A stretch of DNA of 64,000 bases from the NCBI GenBank assembly GCA_024362935.1, contig JANCRA010000040.1, positions 1,984,001 to 2,048,000 on the forward strand, in the 5' to 3' direction. The notes below the pieces were generated by a model that saw only the letters and a program-made list of their open reading frames with translations, made no database searches and was not told the origin of the DNA. The stretch comes from Setophaga petechia (Eukaryota > Chordata > Aves > Passeriformes > Parulidae). Position 1 is the first letter of the stretch. Every line of letters begins with the position of its first letter. Below are positions 61,501-64,000 of this stretch, one piece after another. The position numbers and the translations under genes were made by a program.

Positions 61501-64000
61501 AACGTTTTCAGGTTTTGTAATGACTAAATGCCTGAATGACTGAACTGCATGTAACACTGTTACACAAACCATAGGTAGTATTTAGAAAAGGACAAGTCTT
61601 ATTTCAGGCTACCCCACAGAATTACACAATCAGCTGGATTGGAAAAGGCCTCTGAGATCATCAAGTCCAACCTGTGATCAGACATCACCATGTCAAATAG
61701 TGGTCAAATAGACCACAGCACTAAGTGCCACATCCAGTCTTACCTTAAACCCCTCCAGGGACACCGACTCCACCTCTCTGCACAGCCCATTCTAAAGTCT
61801 AATCACCCCTTCTGTGAAGAAACTCTTCCTACTGTCCAACCTGAACCTCCCCTGGTGCAGCTTAACACTGTGTCCTCTTGTCCTGTCACTGACTGTCTGG
61901 GAGAAGACTGCAAGTTCTTTTTAAGTAGTTGTAGGGAGTGATAAGGTCACCCCTGAGCCTCCTCTTCTCCAGACTGTTTCTCCATGGAACACAGATTTAT
62001 TTTTTTATCATTACTTCATAACTGATTTTACCTTGAGGTGACATACCACATTTTGGATGGGGAATTTTCCTTCCTGAAACTCTAAGGTCTGGCCATTGCA
62101 GGAACAGCATCAGCAAGGTCACCACTTTCTAAGGTGATTTGGCCAGATTAGACGTGCAGCTAAATGGGAATTTTGAAAAGCATTCCAGTAGGAGTCTGGA
62201 ACAGATGTACAAGCAGGAATACTGGTGCATGGAGCTCTAGATGAGGTCTCCAGAGAGTACAGTTCTGTACACAGCTTTTCCATCCACTGAGGTCCAACTC
62301 AATTTTAGTTCACATTTTAGTTCTGGCAGATATGTAAAAAGTAACAACCTTTCCATCTTCTCTGGAGAACATGTTCATCACTTAGTGTGGCTACTACCCA
62401 GGTAGAACTTGCAGCAGCACTTGGACCAGTTTGGAATTCATCTCCCACACAGAGACAGAAGCTAAACCTGCCTGTGTTTGTGTCAGACCCATTAGGCATC
62501 CGGTGCCTTGCAAGCTTGGTTCTATGATGGAAGCTTTTTGGGGAGAAAAAAAGACAAAAAAAGCTTGACTTTAACAGTTTTTAGGCAACTGCAGTAGTAA
62601 ATGTCCAACAGTATTTCCATCACATTCAAGCACAACTATTACACTTCATTTTTGACACTAAAAGTAAAATTATAGTTTAAAAAAAATCTTAGTATTTGAC
62701 TGGTTCTATGTAATCATTTCTGTGAGTGACAGAGCAAAGATTTGTCAATTTGACTAGGAGTTCTGAACCCTAAAGACTGGGCCTGCCCAAAGGATTAGCA
62801 AAACCCTTCAATCCTAGACACACCCTCCATCCCTCTCCCAAACCTCCCCAGACAATCCACTCTAAACAACACAAAAGCAGTTCCATGGCCAAGTGAATAT
62901 TGCAGGAGAGCTTCTTATGGTACTGGAACATGGTTCTGTGCAACCACTAAAGAGGGGAACTTATTATCAATTGCATAAAAAGCCCCAATTTTTAATTTGT
63001 ATAAGCCATCTCCTAATAAAACAAGCAATGACTGCAGCAACAGCCAAAAAAATAACTTTCCCTCTCCATGATCAAAATGCTCTGGGTCACGCATTCCTTC
63101 TAATCTGAAGCTGCACAGCAGAATTGATGCATACCTGAAATAATGCTTGCAATGCTAAATTTGGGATCCTCTCTTTCAGTGACACTGTCATGATTTCAGA
63201 GTCTGCTAAAGATGAAGAAAAGCATTAAGAGAAAAATTTTTGCTCTGTAAAAAATGGATTTTCACGTTACAGCATGAGGCCAATTCTTAATATCATAAAA
63301 TTTTACCTCAGTCTATTTGACTGTAGCAAGGAATTACAATTAGCAAATAAAAAGAATTCTGTTTTCAAGGGTGAAAGCTTTTAATTATACACACAGCACT
63401 ATGGAACTATTAAGATTCTGTTTGAAGTCAGTTTAACATTATTTTTTAGTGAGAGGTGGTGGCTTTTTTTCTAAAGCTGAATTGACCCATCATTACTGCA
63501 ACATCACATTTACTGTAAATGCAGCTTTGAGAGTCTCCAAACTATTCACAGCATTTGGAAAATGAAAGCCATCACTGAATGCTGCCAGAAAGTCAGAGAG
63601 AGCAAGGCCACCAAAGCAGAAAGCTATTTCTGTATGATTCTCACAATTCTAAGGACTTGGGTATATCAAGCAATCTCCATTAGAAACAAAGAGCTGCAGA
63701 TCTCTGCATTTGGGGAGGCATTGTTAAACAGAGGCCAGGCGACCTGCAGTGACATCCTATCTGCCCTGAATGCAGCAAAGAAACCGAGCAGAATGCAATT
63801 AAAACAAAATAAATAAATAGGCAAGTTCTTTTGCTTCATGAACAGGTGGATAAATAACCCGTATTTTTCCTGGTAGAGAACCAACATCTAGACGACTTTT
63901 GCAACAGGCAGTCCAATGAAGAAATACAACTAATGTTTACTGAAAACACAAGAAAAATAAACATGTAATTTCTGCCACTGCATGAATTACATTCCTAGGG
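55550..64000 (-). other. SMCO4: Probable SMCO4 intron
   Basis: Upstream of the SMCO4 terminal exon on the - strand, from its acceptor to the window edge. The mammalian gene has large introns between untranslated leader exons, so such exons may be hidden here. I see an antisense CR1 (61614-61980) and no CpG island or other coding sequence. Confidence 0.6.
61614..61980 (-). mobile_element. Antisense CR1 LINE 3' fragment
   Basis: Plus-strand sequence has the reversed CR1 end: acagaattacacaatcagct, gagatcatcaagtccaacct, then cccctccagggacaccgact and tgtgtcctcttgtcctgtca. It is 5'-truncated. It lies in the likely SMCO4 intron and is co-directional with SMCO4. Confidence 0.88.

Overview
The window is nuclear DNA from a bird, most likely a songbird. 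The evidence is GT-AG introns kilobases long, AT-rich intergenic DNA, several 3'-terminal fragments of CR1 LINEs (the dominant avian retroposon) and two solo LTRs whose sequence I recognise from passerine genomes. There are no bacterial-type operons, rRNA or tRNA genes, or CRISPR arrays.

Two protein-coding genes can be read. On the + strand, from a CpG island at about 7.2-7.7 kb to a poly(A) signal at 48,086, lies the complete DEUP1 gene (deuterosome assembly protein 1, alias CCDC67, the CEP63 paralogue). I reconstructed 13 coding exons by hand. All have AG/GT borders, all phases are compatible, and together they encode 658 residues. On the - strand, at 55,345-55,524, lies the complete 59-codon reading frame of SMCO4 (C11orf75), a tiny single-pass membrane protein. 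The two genes converge, as on human 11q21, so local synteny is conserved.

Layout: 1-7.2 kb is intergenic (CR1 copies, AT-rich repeats, no recognisable gene). 7.2-7.95 kb is the CpG island, with an 11-bp GC minisatellite, an RFX X-box-like site, an E2F-like site and a 48-bp minisatellite. 8.65-47.9 kb holds the DEUP1 exons and introns, with CR1, ERV LTRs, a 150-bp direct repeat pair flanking exon 13, and several unusually perfect palindromes. 48.1-54.6 kb is the convergent intergenic gap, which contains a 2.08-kb interval bounded by 41-bp inverted repeats. 54.6-55.5 kb is the SMCO4 terminal exon. 55.55-64 kb is probably SMCO4 intron, with one antisense CR1.

DEUP1 scaffolds the deuterosome, the platform that makes hundreds of centrioles in multiciliated cells. 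An X-box and an E2F-like site in its promoter fit the known RFX and E2F4/Multicilin control of multiciliated-cell genes. SMCO4 has no settled function. I see no sign of a wholly new gene system. The best leads are the inverted-repeat-bounded 2-kb interval, the palindromes, the direct repeats around DEUP1 exon 13, and the weakened coiled coil in DEUP1 exon 6.
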